From assembly GCF_008710285.1 (NCBI RefSeq), contig NZ_VYQF01000003.1, positions 186,001 to 250,000 on the forward strand: 64,000 nucleotides of DNA. The letters are read 5' to 3'. Position 1 is the first letter of the stretch. The number at the start of each line of letters is the position of its first letter. Positions 28,109 to 37,235 of this stretch are shown here, piece after piece. The notes below the pieces were generated by a model. That model was not told the origin of the DNA and did not search any database. It worked only from the letters and a program-made list of their open reading frames with translations. This stretch comes from Ginsengibacter hankyongi. GTDB lineage: Bacteria > Bacteroidota > Bacteroidia > Chitinophagales > Chitinophagaceae. Both the position numbers and the translations under genes were made by a program.

Positions 28109-28133
28109 TATAACTGATTATAGTACATTTAAA

Positions 28134-28165
28134 TAAAAAAAGGGAGCTCCGCTTCCCTTTTTTTA
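28134..28165. terminator. Bidirectional terminator between lpdA and the UbiD-type gene
   Basis: An A-run plus GGGA on the left pairs with TCCC plus a T-run on the right (28135-28146 with 28153-28164). Both strands read stem then T-tract, and the two flanking genes converge on it. Confidence 0.8.
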
Positions 28166-30106
28166 TTAGACAGAAGCTACTGCTTCCTGACCATACATTT
28201 GGTTCTTGAATTTTAATGAAGGTGAAGGGATAAATTGGCCCAGTCCAAGGTCGTTCCATTTTTGATCAATTGATTTAATTGTTTCATCATCGGCTATAAT
28301 GATGTTTGGCCAGTCCCGGTAAAAATCATCGAACTCTTTTGTTTTAATAGTTCCATCAAAACCAATGCAGGCAAAATATTTGCCTCCATCAACAGTTGAT
28401 TGCTTCTTTATAATGAAGTGATCACGACGCGGATCCAGGTTATTGCAGAAGCGCCACAGGGAAACGGTAAGATCATTTGCGTCAACGGTATTCTCTACAA
28501 ACAAAATCATTTTAATCCCTTCCATAAAATCCAATTCCATCATAGATTTATGTAATTCCTCCACATGATTTTTTTTATTCTTCTTAATAGAAATTATTAG
28601 GACCGGAATCTCTTTATCAATTAAAGAAAAATTGATTGCTTTTAATTCAGGAAATAACCGCGTTAAGTCATTCAAATTTTCCCGCGTAAAACGGGGGGGC
28701 ATAGACGAATAGTTTTCGTCCAGTTCTTCTTCATATTTATAAGTTCCGTCAATGCACATTTTGCCGCCAAAACCTAACTTGCTACAGCTATGATCTAATA
28801 CATCCATCGGCCCTTGCGAAAAATAAATATCTGCAGAAGGGTTTAAATTTTTAAAAACGTCTTTTGCTAATTTCTCATAATCAGTAATATCAATATGTTT
28901 TTCGTTTACATCCGCCGTTAGTACTAATATTTTATTGAACATCATTTGCCCGGCTCCCCACATAGCATTCATCACCTTTTGCCCCTGTCCTGCATATTCT
29001 TTTTTAATTTTTGCAATAACCAGGTTGTGAAAAACTCCTTCTACCGGCATTTCCATGTCAACAATTTCAGGAACCATTGTCATTTTCATGGGAGCTAAAA
29101 ATATGCGTTCCGTTGCTTTACCCAACCAGGCATCTTCCTGTGGCGGGATGCCTACGATAGTTGCAGGGTAAACAGGATTTTTCCTGTGCGTTATAGCAGT
29201 TATGTGAAATTTAGGATACCAGTCAGGCAAAGAATAATAACCGGTATGATCTCCAAAAGGTCCTTCCCAAATTAATTCATCATTCGGATCAACATAACCT
29301 TCAATAACAAAGTCAGCATCAGCAGGCACTTCTATATCCGGCTGTGAAATACATTTTACCAGTTCAACTTTTTTCTTTCTTAAAAAGCCTGCAAGCATAT
29401 ACTCATCCACATTTTCCGGCAGCGGGGCAGTTGCTGAGTATGCATAAACCGGGTCGCCACCAAGTATAACGGCTACGGGCATACGCCTATTTAATTTTTT
29501 ATATTCATTAAAATGTTTTGCAGAAACTTTGTGTTTATGCCAGTGCATACCGGTAAGCTTAGGTCCGAATACCTGCATACGGTACATACCAACATTCCTC
29601 GCATTATTATTTGGATCTTTGGTGTGTATAACGGGTAGCGTAACGAATGGACCACCGTCTTTTGGCCAGCATGTTATAACCGGAAGCTTAGTAATATCTG
29701 GATCTTCCATAATAACCTCTTGACACTCCCCTCTTCCATTAATAACTTTTGGCATCCAGCTTGCAAATTGCCCAAGTTTTGGCAACAACTTAAGTTTATC
29801 AATTATGTTTTCTTTCGGAGAAGATAGAAGCTGGAACAGGTTTTCAATATCATGAGCCACATCATTAAGATTGTTGACACCAAGTGCCAGGCACATTCTT
29901 TTCTCGCTTCCGTAAGCATTCATAAGAACAGGAAAATCGTACCCTGTATTTTCAAACAACAAAGCTTTACCGCCATTATTATTTTTGCTGATCCTGTCTG
30001 TAATTTCAGCTATTTCGAGATGTGGATTTACATAAGATTTAATTCTTACTAATTCATTTTCTTTCTCAAGCAGGTTAATAAATTCGCGGAGATTTTTAAA
30101 AGCCAT
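28166..30106 (-). CDS. UbiD family decarboxylase
   Basis: This encodes about 646 residues from MAFKNLREFI. An ATG three codons upstream (30115) is equally possible. The UbiD fold is shown by FENTGYDFPVLMNAYGSEKRM, RNVGMYRMQVFGPKLTGMHWHKHK, GGDPVYAYSATAPLPENVDEYMLAGFL and WEGPFGDHTGYYSLPD. These regions bind prenylated FMN and hold the E-R-E catalytic residues. It decarboxylates an aromatic acid, and in this phylum the likely role is quinone (menaquinone) synthesis. The exact substrate is inference, and no other quinone gene is nearby. Confidence 0.85.
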   Translation of the reverse strand: MAFKNLREFINLLEKENELVRIKSYVNPHLEIAEITDRISKNNNGGKALLFENTGYDFPVLMNAYGSEKRMCLALGVNNLNDVAHDIENLFQLLSSPKENIIDKLKLLPKLGQFASWMPKVINGRGECQEVIMEDPDITKLPVITCWPKDGGPFVTLPVIHTKDPNNNARNVGMYRMQVFGPKLTGMHWHKHKVSAKHFNEYKKLNRRMPVAVILGGDPVYAYSATAPLPENVDEYMLAGFLRKKKVELVKCISQPDIEVPADADFVIEGYVDPNDELIWEGPFGDHTGYYSLPDWYPKFHITAITHRKNPVYPATIVGIPPQEDAWLGKATERIFLAPMKMTMVPEIVDMEMPVEGVFHNLVIAKIKKEYAGQGQKVMNAMWGAGQMMFNKILVLTADVNEKHIDITDYEKLAKDVFKNLNPSADIYFSQGPMDVLDHSCSKLGFGGKMCIDGTYKYEEELDENYSSMPPRFTRENLNDLTRLFPELKAINFSLIDKEIPVLIISIKKNKKNHVEELHKSMMELDFMEGIKMILFVENTVDANDLTVSLWRFCNNLDPRRDHFIIKKQSTVDGGKYFACIGFDGTIKTKEFDDFYRDWPNIIIADDETIKSIDQKWNDLGLGQFIPSPSLKFKNQMYGQEAVASV

Positions 30107-30208
30107 AGTGAGCATAAAGATAAAACAGAATCCGCTTATTAAAGTTTAAATGAATATCTGTATACACTCGGCCCGGCAGAAATTTTATTCGGAAATATAT
30201 AAATGATC

Positions 30209-31054
30209 TTAATTAACATTAGCGGGACATCCGTATTTTGAATGTCTGCCAAGACCGCTTCCTAGCCCGTTTCCTGAGAATAAACGAAACGAAGCGGTAA
30301 CACCGGTAAGATAATACCAGTCTTTATGTGTTGCACTTCCTCTTATAGTGCCTCCGGCTGGATAAGGATCGCCGTTTTTGATTTGATTTCCCCGGTACGC
30401 AAGTTCCACCGCTTTTGGTCCACGGTTAGTAAGCAATAAAGTTTGATCGACATAAGTACTGCTTACATCATCAATATAGTCGGTAAATAGTTTTCGATAT
30501 CCTATTTCCAAACCAACGTTTACATTATCACTCAAAGAAAATTTTACACCTGCACCAAAAGGAATTGCAAATTGGGTGAGGTTGTAACTATTCTTACCGG
30601 CAATGAACCCCTCACCTTCCGTGCTCAATGGTTTTAAATAATTCTTCGCACCAGAGGTGTCATTCGTGTAAGGATTGAAATGATATAGAGCCAGTCCGGC
30701 GAAAACATAGGGAGTCAGCACATGGTCTGAAAGCGGAGTTATAAAATATTGAACACCTGCGCTCACCTCTGTAAGGCCCGAGGTAAAATTAAGGTTTCGA
30801 AATTTATTCCGTCCATATTTGTCATTTGCTGATAGGGTACCAAAAGCAACCGCTGTTTGTACAGAAAAATGATTGGTAATATCGTATGAAAGTCCCGCCC
30901 CTCCTGCTAAATGAGATTGAGAGAACGTAAATCTTTTATCTTGCAGATCTCCCGAATAATTTGATGTGCCGGCGAATAAATTAAGATGCAGATTTTGCGC
31001 ATGCAGGTTTACTCCAAATGCACAAAAGGTTAAGGATAAAAGGATAGATTTCAT
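30209..31054 (-). CDS. Outer-membrane beta-barrel protein
   Basis: This 281-residue protein has a signal peptide (MKSILLSLTFCAFGVNLHA) and alternating strands typical of an 8-stranded OmpA/OmpW-like barrel: LNLFAGTSNYSGDLQDKRF, GAGLSYDITNHFSVQTAVAFG, YVFAGLALYHFNPY, PFGAGVKFSLSDNVNVGLEIGYRKLFTDY, YYLTGVTASFRLF. There is no OmpA peptidoglycan-binding tail. Likely a structural or adhesion barrel, with no substrate evidence. Confidence 0.8.
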   Translation of the reverse strand: MKSILLSLTFCAFGVNLHAQNLHLNLFAGTSNYSGDLQDKRFTFSQSHLAGGAGLSYDITNHFSVQTAVAFGTLSANDKYGRNKFRNLNFTSGLTEVSAGVQYFITPLSDHVLTPYVFAGLALYHFNPYTNDTSGAKNYLKPLSTEGEGFIAGKNSYNLTQFAIPFGAGVKFSLSDNVNVGLEIGYRKLFTDYIDDVSSTYVDQTLLLTNRGPKAVELAYRGNQIKNGDPYPAGGTIRGSATHKDWYYLTGVTASFRLFSGNGLGSGLGRHSKYGCPANVN

Positions 31055-31224
31055 ACAAGTACACTTTGATTTTAAATTGAAACTACAACTGGCAAAAATG
31101 ATACCGCAAAAGAAATTAGAAATTCTTCTTAAAATTAATCACGTTGCAGAAGGTTCAAGATAATTATGTAAAACATTAACTGTAATTTATATGTTTTAAA
31201 AAAGCGTAATCTTATCTGTGTTTA

Positions 31225-31256
31225 TAAAAAATCCCTGTCAACGTTTTAACAGGGAT
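31225..31256 (-). terminator. Terminator after the SnoaL-like gene
   Basis: ATCCCTGT (31231-31238) pairs perfectly with ACAGGGAT (31249-31256). On the minus strand a T-tract follows directly, 25 bases past the stop codon of the 31281-31784 gene. Confidence 0.8.
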
Positions 31257-31280
31257 CGGCTATAAAAAATGAATTTAAAT

Positions 31281-31784
31281 TTATTGTTCGGCGGCCGGCA
31301 TTGAAGAAAACTGTTTCATGAAATCTATCTTGCCGTCCTTGTTAATTCGCCATATTTCATGAAGATCCCGTTTACTTGTTTTACCATCAGGAAAGGTGTC
31401 AGTTTCTATTCCCCATATTGCAACCCAGTCTTCATTTCTGTCAACGCTTTTTAAAGGGACCCATGCATCTAATGAACTTACTGCAGAAGACATAGATCCC
31501 CTGTATCTTTTTGCACCTGCAAGGCAAGAATCTTTTCCTTTCACGACACTCCCATCCGGAAAAAACATTATAACAGTATCTGCAAAATAATCATGCCGAT
31601 CAAAAGCATTGTCATCCCAATCTTTCCAAAGTTCCAAGATCATTTTCGCCTGGGCTGCACTTCCTATTTTAAAATCGGATGAGTAGCCCGCAGTGTAGGG
31701 ATAAGACATGTCTGATTGAGCGTAATTTGCTTTGGAGAAAAACACCAGTAATAAGATGTACCCCGAAATTGATAAACGTTTCAT
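31281..31784 (-). CDS. Exported SnoaL-like (NTF2-fold) protein
   Basis: This 167-residue protein has a signal peptide (MKRLSISGYILLLVFFSKANYA). The mature part has the cone-shaped NTF2/SnoaL pattern: AKMILELWKDWDDNAFDRHDYFADTVIMFFPDG, then GKDSCLAGAKRYRG, DAWVPLKSVDRNEDWVAIWGIETDTFPDGK and LHEIWRINKDGKIDFMKQF. Members are ligand-binding or small isomerase-like proteins. A catalytic role cannot be read from the sequence. Confidence 0.75.
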   Translation of the reverse strand: MKRLSISGYILLLVFFSKANYAQSDMSYPYTAGYSSDFKIGSAAQAKMILELWKDWDDNAFDRHDYFADTVIMFFPDGSVVKGKDSCLAGAKRYRGSMSSAVSSLDAWVPLKSVDRNEDWVAIWGIETDTFPDGKTSKRDLHEIWRINKDGKIDFMKQFSSMPAAEQ

Positions 31785-31968
31785 GTTTTAAGTTTTAAGT
31801 AAATGAAAATTGTGGGGTTCCAAAAAGTGAAGCTGGTTCTAAATTAATGTTCCGGATATTATTTTCATAACATTTAAGAATTTATTTTTAATCCTTTTAT
31901 TTAAACCAGACAAAAAAGAGATTTAATATAGAATCAATTTCAAAAACAATCTGCATTATAATTTGCTA

Positions 31969-31976
31969 TAGATTTG
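31969..31976 (+). promoter_or_regulatory. -7 promoter box for tRNA-Pro
   Basis: TAGATTTG matches TAnnTTTG and lies 11 bases before the mature tRNA 5' end, which fits transcription starting a few bases before the tRNA. Confidence 0.5.
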
Positions 31977-31986
31977 CAAAAATTTT

Positions 31987-32063
31987 CGGGATGTAGCGCA
32001 GCCCGGTAGCGCACACGTCTGGGGGGCGTGGGGTCGCAAGTTCGAATCTTGTCATCCCGACCA
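31987..32063 (+). tRNA. tRNA-Pro(GGG)
   Basis: A complete cloverleaf with encoded CCA. The acceptor stem is CGGGATG with CATCCCG, and the D stem is GCGC/GCGC. The anticodon stem CACGT/GCGTG (one T-G pair) encloses the loop CTGGGGG, giving anticodon GGG for CCC/CCT proline codons. The T arm GCAAG/CTTGT has loop TTCGAAT. The discriminator base is A. It is 77 nt long. Confidence 0.95.
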
Positions 32064-32083
32064 AGTTGGTTTCATTCAATATC

Positions 32084-32125
32084 AAAAGCTCGTAAAACTC
32101 AGTGTTTACGGGCTTTTATAATTTT
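32084..32125 (+). terminator. Terminator after tRNA-Pro
   Basis: A 13-bp stem (32084-32096 with 32105-32117, one T-G pair) is followed by T-rich sequence 21 bases past the tRNA 3' end. Confidence 0.7.
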
Positions 32126-32191
32126 TAGGCGAATCCGTATTATCTAACGAAAATAATTTTCGTGCAACTAACCGGGATATATGTTACTGAA

Positions 32192-32301
32192 TTAGCGATC
32201 GGTGGTACTATGGCGGCGATCCGGCGCAAACAACATTCTCTAAAAAGTTGGAAGTGGATTATATAAGAGTGTATCAAAAAAATAATCTTGATAAAAACTA
32301 A
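32192..32301 (+). pseudogene. C-terminal remnant of a GH16-type glycoside hydrolase
   Basis: Reading L-A-I-G-G in one frame and then Y-G-G-D-P-A-Q-T-T-F-S-K-K-L-E-V-D-Y-I-R-V-Y in the next recovers the end of a family 16 beta-glucanase (pattern LAIGG-x-GGDP...VDYIRVYQ), closed by TAA. A single-base loss near 32206 explains the frame change. Nothing upstream of this tail is recognisable, so most of the gene is gone. It sits between the tRNA-Pro terminator and a DUF2264 gene. Confidence 0.65.
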
Positions 32302-32429
32302 ATCTTATCTATCAGTATTGTTTATGTCAAAAATCTTATTTTCATCGTATCATCATTTATCGGAAGCTATTCACTATTCGTTTAGCGGTGATGCTGCAAT
32401 CAGAATAAAAAGCAAACCCACTAATTACT

Positions 32430-33692
32430 ATGAATAAAATGAGCAACATGTACAATAAAAAATATACAAGCGTTATAAAAAGCATTGCAATTTTTGTATG
32501 CTTTGGTATTACGATTATTGCAAGAGGCCAGGATAAAAACAGTGACCGCCAGCTATGGCTGCAGTATATGGATAAAATTGCAAGGCCGGTAATAATGAAC
32601 CTGGCAGAGGATAATTTAAAACAGAATATGCCGGGTGTAATGTCTCCACATATTGATAATGCAAAGGTTCGGAGTAAAGTGGCCTACCTGGAGGCATTCG
32701 GAAGAACCTTCAGTGGAATAGCACCATGGATTAATCTAGAGGGAGGATCAGAGCAGGAAATTTCGCTTCGTAATCAATACCGGGAATGGACTTTAAAAGC
32801 CATAGCTAACGCGGTAAATCCATCATCAAAAGATTACATGACTTGGGAAGGCGGCCAGCCGCTGGTTGATGCTTCATTCCTGGCCTTAGGTCTTGTCCGT
32901 TGCCCCTGGGTGTGGCACCACCTTGATTCCTCAGTACAAAAGCGGGTTGTAACAGCGTTTATCAGTACCCGTTATACTGTGCCGGCATATTCCAATTGGC
33001 TCCTGTTTTCCGCAATGATCGAAACTTTTTTTTGTGCGTATGACCTTCCTTATGATGCCGTGAGAATCGATTATGCAATCAGAGAATTTTCAGAGCACTG
33101 GTATGTTGGTGACGGAATGTTCTCTGACGGAATGCAATTTCATTTGGACTATTACAATAGCTACGTAATACAGCCCTATCTCCAGGTAGTTTTGGAAACT
33201 ATCAGTAAAAAGAAAAACAGTTATAATTATTTTATTTTAAAGTTTGATAAGATAAGAAAAAGGTATGCAGAAATCCAGGAGAGAATGATCAATACCGATG
33301 GAAGCTTTCCGGTTACGGGCCGCTCAATTGTATACCGCAGCGGTGCTTTTCATCACCTGGCCGACATGGCCCTGAGGAAAGGTCTGCCGGCTTCGCTCAA
33401 TCCTGCACAAGTGAGGAGTGCTTTAACATCAGTAATAAAAAAAACATTGGGAGCCCCTGAAACTTTCGATCAAAAGGGTTGGCTGAACATTGGACTAAAT
33501 GGACACCAGCCGGACATTGCCGACGTTTATATTACAACAGGAAGCCTGTATCTCTGTTCAGAGATATTTTTACCATTAGGCTTAACTGCATCTGATAGTT
33601 TTTGGTCCGATCCTGAGATGCCGTGGACAGCAGTAAAAGCGTGGAACGGACAAGATCTTTCTCCTGATCATGCTTTAGATTTAACCAGGTAA
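32430..33692 (+). CDS. DUF2264 family exported protein
   Basis: This 420-residue protein has an N-terminal hydrophobic signal (about 15-33, ending ARGQ). The mature part has RVKVAYLEAFGRTFSGIAPWINL-like and WEGGQPLVDASFLALGLVRCPWVWHHLD strings, then FSEHWYVGDGMFSDGMQFHLDYYNSYVIQPY. This is the DUF2264 family, predicted as an alpha/alpha toroid and usually found near polysaccharide degradation genes. Full family length is about 400, so it appears complete. The broken GH16 gene just upstream suggests a decayed polysaccharide locus. Confidence 0.85.
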   Translation: MNKMSNMYNKKYTSVIKSIAIFVCFGITIIARGQDKNSDRQLWLQYMDKIARPVIMNLAEDNLKQNMPGVMSPHIDNAKVRSKVAYLEAFGRTFSGIAPWINLEGGSEQEISLRNQYREWTLKAIANAVNPSSKDYMTWEGGQPLVDASFLALGLVRCPWVWHHLDSSVQKRVVTAFISTRYTVPAYSNWLLFSAMIETFFCAYDLPYDAVRIDYAIREFSEHWYVGDGMFSDGMQFHLDYYNSYVIQPYLQVVLETISKKKNSYNYFILKFDKIRKRYAEIQERMINTDGSFPVTGRSIVYRSGAFHHLADMALRKGLPASLNPAQVRSALTSVIKKTLGAPETFDQKGWLNIGLNGHQPDIADVYITTGSLYLCSEIFLPLGLTASDSFWSDPEMPWTAVKAWNGQDLSPDHALDLTR

Positions 33693-33727
33693 AATAATTC
33701 ATCATGTTTTTTCAAATTAAGTGTTGA

Positions 33728-33871
33728 TCCGTCGTTATACATGAAACAGTTCCTTTAAACATTCCACAAAATGAAATTGTAACGGGAGTTCCTTCTTATG
33801 CAGATGAAAAAAAATTAACAACTGGCAAGTTTTTAAAACTCCCGTTTACAAAAATCCGTGCATGGAAATAA
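33728..33871 (+). pseudogene. Possible short coding remnant
   Basis: A 48-codon open stretch without a start reads in part VPLNIPQNEIVTGVPSYADE and ends FTKIRAWK then TAA. Its composition looks protein-like, but I do not recognise a family and nothing extends it upstream. It could be a carbohydrate-protein tail like the GH16 scar nearby, or chance. Confidence 0.2.
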
Positions 33872-33970
33872 ATGAACGCTTTGAAGATGAAAATAATAAT
33901 GAGCTGCGCCCATAAGTTTATAAATTGGCGGCTAAGGGTAACTTAGTTATAAACCAACTTTTAAATTATA

Positions 33971-34005
33971 AAAAAGGCCTTCTGATTGAAAGCCTTTTAT
34001 TTATT
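33971..34005. terminator. Bidirectional terminator-like hairpin
   Basis: An A-run and GGC on the left pair with GCC and a T-run on the right, with one mismatch in the stem. It lies 62 bases past the stop of the minus-strand barrel gene and could also end plus-strand transcripts. Confidence 0.6.
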
Positions 34006-34066
34006 TTCAAAGGGATAATGATTTGCAGCCCTCGAATGCAATTATTTATTCAGCATCCATGCAGCT

Positions 34067-35419
34067 TTATTTTTTATAAAAAGGTTTTAGAGCAAAAGTA
34101 AAAAGCACACCGGCACTATTTAACTTTACTTTACCGGCACCAATGCCGCTTAAAGGCATTTTCAAATAGGGCTCCGCAATTAATGAAGCTCTTTTGCTGA
34201 AAGAATATTCATAACCTGCTGATACATCCAGCACAGAAAAGTAATGTTGGTTTTTATTGGATATTGACCACGATTTTGTGTAGGCATTACCGTTCGGGTA
34301 TTTATAATAATAATCGTAAGATTCTTTTTTCATAAGGTACGACGAAAGCCCCGCAGATGCGAACCATTGATGACTTTTAGCTTTACCCAAATTATAGCTA
34401 ACGGTAACGGGTATCTCATAAACTTTGCAATTGGCGTCAATATTATACAAATATGCAACGTTACCGCCCGATGTAACATGATATTGATCCTTACTGGCGG
34501 AATAAATTTTTTCAGCCCTGTAAAAACCGGTTCGCAAGGTAAACCGGTGTGATAATGCATAGCTTATACCTGCTCCAAAATTTATAGCCACTTTCCCGGT
34601 CTTATTAAAACCTACACTACTTACATCAGGCCCCGCTGAGATATTAATTGCAAAATTATTTTTGAAACTTTTATTTGAAAGCGTCAACTTTTTCGTGGCA
34701 GCTGATTTATTGTTATTTTTCGCTTTTGCCACTTCCTTAGCATTTACCGAATCTTCCTTTACTTTAGCAATTTCTTCTTTAATGTCCGGATCATTATTAA
34801 TCGCTACCGGTCGTTCGGTAACAATACTTTTCTTTCCCAAATTTTGTTGTTCGTTTATCGTAAGATTCTCATCTAGGTTATTTTTTGCATCCGTCTCTTC
34901 TCCAACCGCGCCGGATACGATTGTTGCATTTGTTTTTGCACCGATATTCAAAGATGTTGCTCTTGTTGTATTGACATACGGTTTAGCAGGTTCATTTCCG
35001 TTTGTTTCAATTATAGAATTTTTTGAATGTTGACCTATGTTTTCCTGGTTCAATGGAGATAAAGGCTTAGTTGTATTTTTTGCTTTCTCTGTAATATTTG
35101 ATGAACTGGCATCTACATCATTAATACGCGAATTTGTCTTCGCTGATTGCGTTGAAGTAGTATTGTTTGCAGACCCGGTTTTTTGTGAATTTTTTGATAA
35201 CGGTCTATTTTGATTATAATAATAGACAGTGAATAATGAACCTCCAAGCAGCAGCGATAACATAAGAATTGGAAAATATTTTCTTTTTTTTCTTTTTTTC
35301 TCTACCGGTAAATGCTCGTCAAGCAACAATTTCATCTTGTCCCATGCATTTTCGTCATAGGCCGGATGGTATTGATCCGCTGCATCCTTAATCTTCTTAT
35401 TTATTTCGTCATCCCACAT
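34067..35419 (-). CDS. Putative transenvelope anti-sigma/outer-membrane barrel protein
   Basis: This 450-residue protein has no signal peptide. Residues 1-45 are a charged helical segment (MWDDEINKKIKDAADQYHPAYDENAWDKMKLLLDEHLP). A single membrane helix follows at about 48-66. A long Ser/Thr/Asn/Lys-rich linker (about 70-245) comes next, then a C-terminal barrel-like part (about 250-450) with KVAINFGAGISYALSHRFTLRTGFYRAEKIYS and SVLDVSAGYEYSFSKRASLIAEPYLKMPL. The gene overlaps the ECF sigma factor by 11 bases. I infer that the N-terminal part binds the sigma factor while the barrel reaches the outer membrane. Confidence 0.75.
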   Translation of the reverse strand: MWDDEINKKIKDAADQYHPAYDENAWDKMKLLLDEHLPVEKKRKKRKYFPILMLSLLLGGSLFTVYYYNQNRPLSKNSQKTGSANNTTSTQSAKTNSRINDVDASSSNITEKAKNTTKPLSPLNQENIGQHSKNSIIETNGNEPAKPYVNTTRATSLNIGAKTNATIVSGAVGEETDAKNNLDENLTINEQQNLGKKSIVTERPVAINNDPDIKEEIAKVKEDSVNAKEVAKAKNNNKSAATKKLTLSNKSFKNNFAINISAGPDVSSVGFNKTGKVAINFGAGISYALSHRFTLRTGFYRAEKIYSASKDQYHVTSGGNVAYLYNIDANCKVYEIPVTVSYNLGKAKSHQWFASAGLSSYLMKKESYDYYYKYPNGNAYTKSWSISNKNQHYFSVLDVSAGYEYSFSKRASLIAEPYLKMPLSGIGAGKVKLNSAGVLFTFALKPFYKK

Positions 35420-35999
35420 TTTTCGATCTTAGTATTTGATTATCTTTTTTTAAAATTTTTTGCAATTGTTGCCTTGCCTTTGAAAGATTTGATTTAGAAG
35501 TACCTACTGCTATACCCAACTGATCGGAAATTTCTTCGTGGCTAAATCCATCAATAATAAACAGGTTTATTACCGTACGGTATGCGGGCGAAAGTTCCCG
35601 GATGGCGTTTATTATTTCATCGTACGAAATCATATCATAAGCATCCGCGTCATCTGCCGGCAAATAGATAATTGACTTCTCCAGCTCGCCATTAAAATCA
35701 TGTTTATGATATTTTCTATTATGATCGATAGCCGTATAAATCATTATTTTCCTTATCCAGCCCTTGAAAGAATTCATTTCATCCACATAAGACGGTTTAT
35801 AACGATGGATCTCTTTAAAAATCTTTAAAAAGCTATCATTAAAAATTTCTATGGAATCTTCCTTTCGTTTTGTGTACCGGTCGCAAATGGCCATACCATA
35901 GCTGTAGAAAGAGTTATATAATTTTTTTTGACTCTCTCTCTTGTTCAGAGTGCAACCCCTGATTAATAGATTTAATTCTTCTGCAGATATCAATTGCAT
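35409..35999 (-). CDS. ECF RNA polymerase sigma factor
   Basis: This 196-residue protein has region 2 at about 20-95 (FYSYGMAICDRYTKRKEDSIEIFNDSFLKIFKEI, FKGWIRKIMIYTAIDHNRK) and region 4 at about 125-185 (LSPAYRTVINLFIIDGFSHEEISDQLGIAVGTSKSNLSKARQQLQ). It is an extracytoplasmic-function sigma factor that redirects RNA polymerase to envelope or stress genes. Its overlap with the membrane protein downstream marks that protein as its likely controller. Targets are not evident. Confidence 0.92.
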   Translation of the reverse strand: MQLISAEELNLLIRGCTLNKRESQKKLYNSFYSYGMAICDRYTKRKEDSIEIFNDSFLKIFKEIHRYKPSYVDEMNSFKGWIRKIMIYTAIDHNRKYHKHDFNGELEKSIIYLPADDADAYDMISYDEIINAIRELSPAYRTVINLFIIDGFSHEEISDQLGIAVGTSKSNLSKARQQLQKILKKDNQILRSKNVG

Positions 36000-36513
36000 T
36001 AATTTCTAATATAAGAGATCGGAGATTTATTCTTAAAGGTTGCCTCTATTAAATTAAAACTTATTTTGAACTTTTGCAGGTATTATTGGAAGTTTATAAA
36101 AAAAGAAACCCTGAACAGCATTATTTCCTTTTTAATATTTGGCTTTGGGGATGTTCTAAACAGCCACGCAGGCTTTGTATTATTGGCTTCCACTACGCAA
36201 ATAACGAGGCCACTCGCAGATATCATGTTTTACTTAGCTATTCCTGTTTTTATTTGAATATTACGTGTAAAAAAATACTCATATCATATTGCCTTTGTAG
36301 AAATTTCGGAATTCGGTCTTTAATTATCCTGTTAAAAATTTCTTTACAACTTAATTTCTGCAATAACGCCATGTGGTGCTTTCAACTGGAGCTAGTTTAC
36401 TTGTTTCAATGTTCATATTTTAACACTGAAATTTTTATAATGTGGCACGTAATTATATTACCTATAGTAACACTCACAGAAAATTGATTGTATAACCTAA
36501 AAAAAAAGAACAC
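36000..36513. other. Gene-free AT-rich intergenic region
   Basis: This lies between the divergent sigma factor and DUF892 genes. Two overlapping plus-strand frames exist (36066-36257, 36074-36487), but their hydrophobic, Cys/Phe/Tyr-heavy composition looks like translated AT-rich noise. No repeat or RNA signature seen. It should hold two promoters, but I could not place them. Confidence 0.5.
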
Positions 36514-37089
36514 ATGAAATCAACTACAAAATCCACACAAAATGGAAAGGCAAATAACACAAAGCAGGGAAGCAAAGCCGCTCCCGACAATTCAAATGCA
36601 GAACAAGGATTTCGCGATTTATTTGAAGATGAATTAAAAGATATTTATTGGGCCGAAAAAGCGCTAACGAAGGCTATTCCAAAAATGATTAAAAATACAA
36701 CAACAGAAGAATTGGCTACGGCGTTGGAAGATCATCTTGAAGTAACCAAAGGCCAAGTGGCTCGCCTCGAGGAAGTTTTTCAAATACTTGGTAAAGCAGC
36801 AAGAGGAAAGAAATGTGAGGCTATGGATGGTTTAATAAAAGAAGCCGAAGAAATTATGGAAGACACACCTGAGGGGATTGTAAGAGATGCAGGCATTATA
36901 TCAGCCGGGCAAAAAGTAGAGCATTATGAAATTGCAACATACGGGACCTTGTGTGCGTTTGCAAAAACACTGGGTGAAGATGAAGTAGCTAATTTATTGC
37001 AACAAACATTAGATGAAGAAAAAGAGGCTGATGAAAAGTTAACAGAAGTAGCAGAAGCTTCTGTAAACCTGGAGGCAGCATCGAAGTAA
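36514..37089 (+). CDS. DUF892 (YciE/YciF) ferritin-like protein
   Basis: This 191-residue protein starts with a basic, Asn/Lys-rich 30-residue tail. The DUF892 four-helix domain follows: FRDLFEDELKDIYWAEKALTKAIPKM, LATALEDHLEVTKGQVARLEEVF, DAGIISAGQKVEHYEIATYGTLCAFAKTLGEDEVANLLQQTLDEEKEADEKL. Conserved Glu and His residues could hold a di-iron site. The family is induced in stress, and its position before ligase D and near catalase fits that. Confidence 0.9.
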   Translation: MKSTTKSTQNGKANNTKQGSKAAPDNSNAEQGFRDLFEDELKDIYWAEKALTKAIPKMIKNTTTEELATALEDHLEVTKGQVARLEEVFQILGKAARGKKCEAMDGLIKEAEEIMEDTPEGIVRDAGIISAGQKVEHYEIATYGTLCAFAKTLGEDEVANLLQQTLDEEKEADEKLTEVAEASVNLEAASK

Positions 37090-37137
37090 TAAGTTCTGCT
37101 GAAAGGGATTAGCAACTTATTGGTATGTGGGCAAAAT

Positions 37138-37178
37138 AAAGGATCTTATACTTTTAGTATCAGGTCCTTTTTTATTTC
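37138..37178 (+). terminator. Terminator after the DUF892 gene
   Basis: A long stem (AAAGGATCT with AGGTCCTTT flanking ATACT/AGTAT) ends in a run of six T, about 50 bases past the stop codon. Confidence 0.75.
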
Positions 37179-37235
37179 AATAAATTATTACCCGGGATAA
37201 TGAATCGGCATGATTATATATAATTAAAAAAGTAA

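Noticed and set aside
36066..36487. Two overlapping plus-strand frames between the sigma factor and DUF892 genes
   Set aside because: Phe/Tyr/Cys/Ile-rich translation typical of AT-rich non-coding DNA, with no ribosome-binding site or family match.
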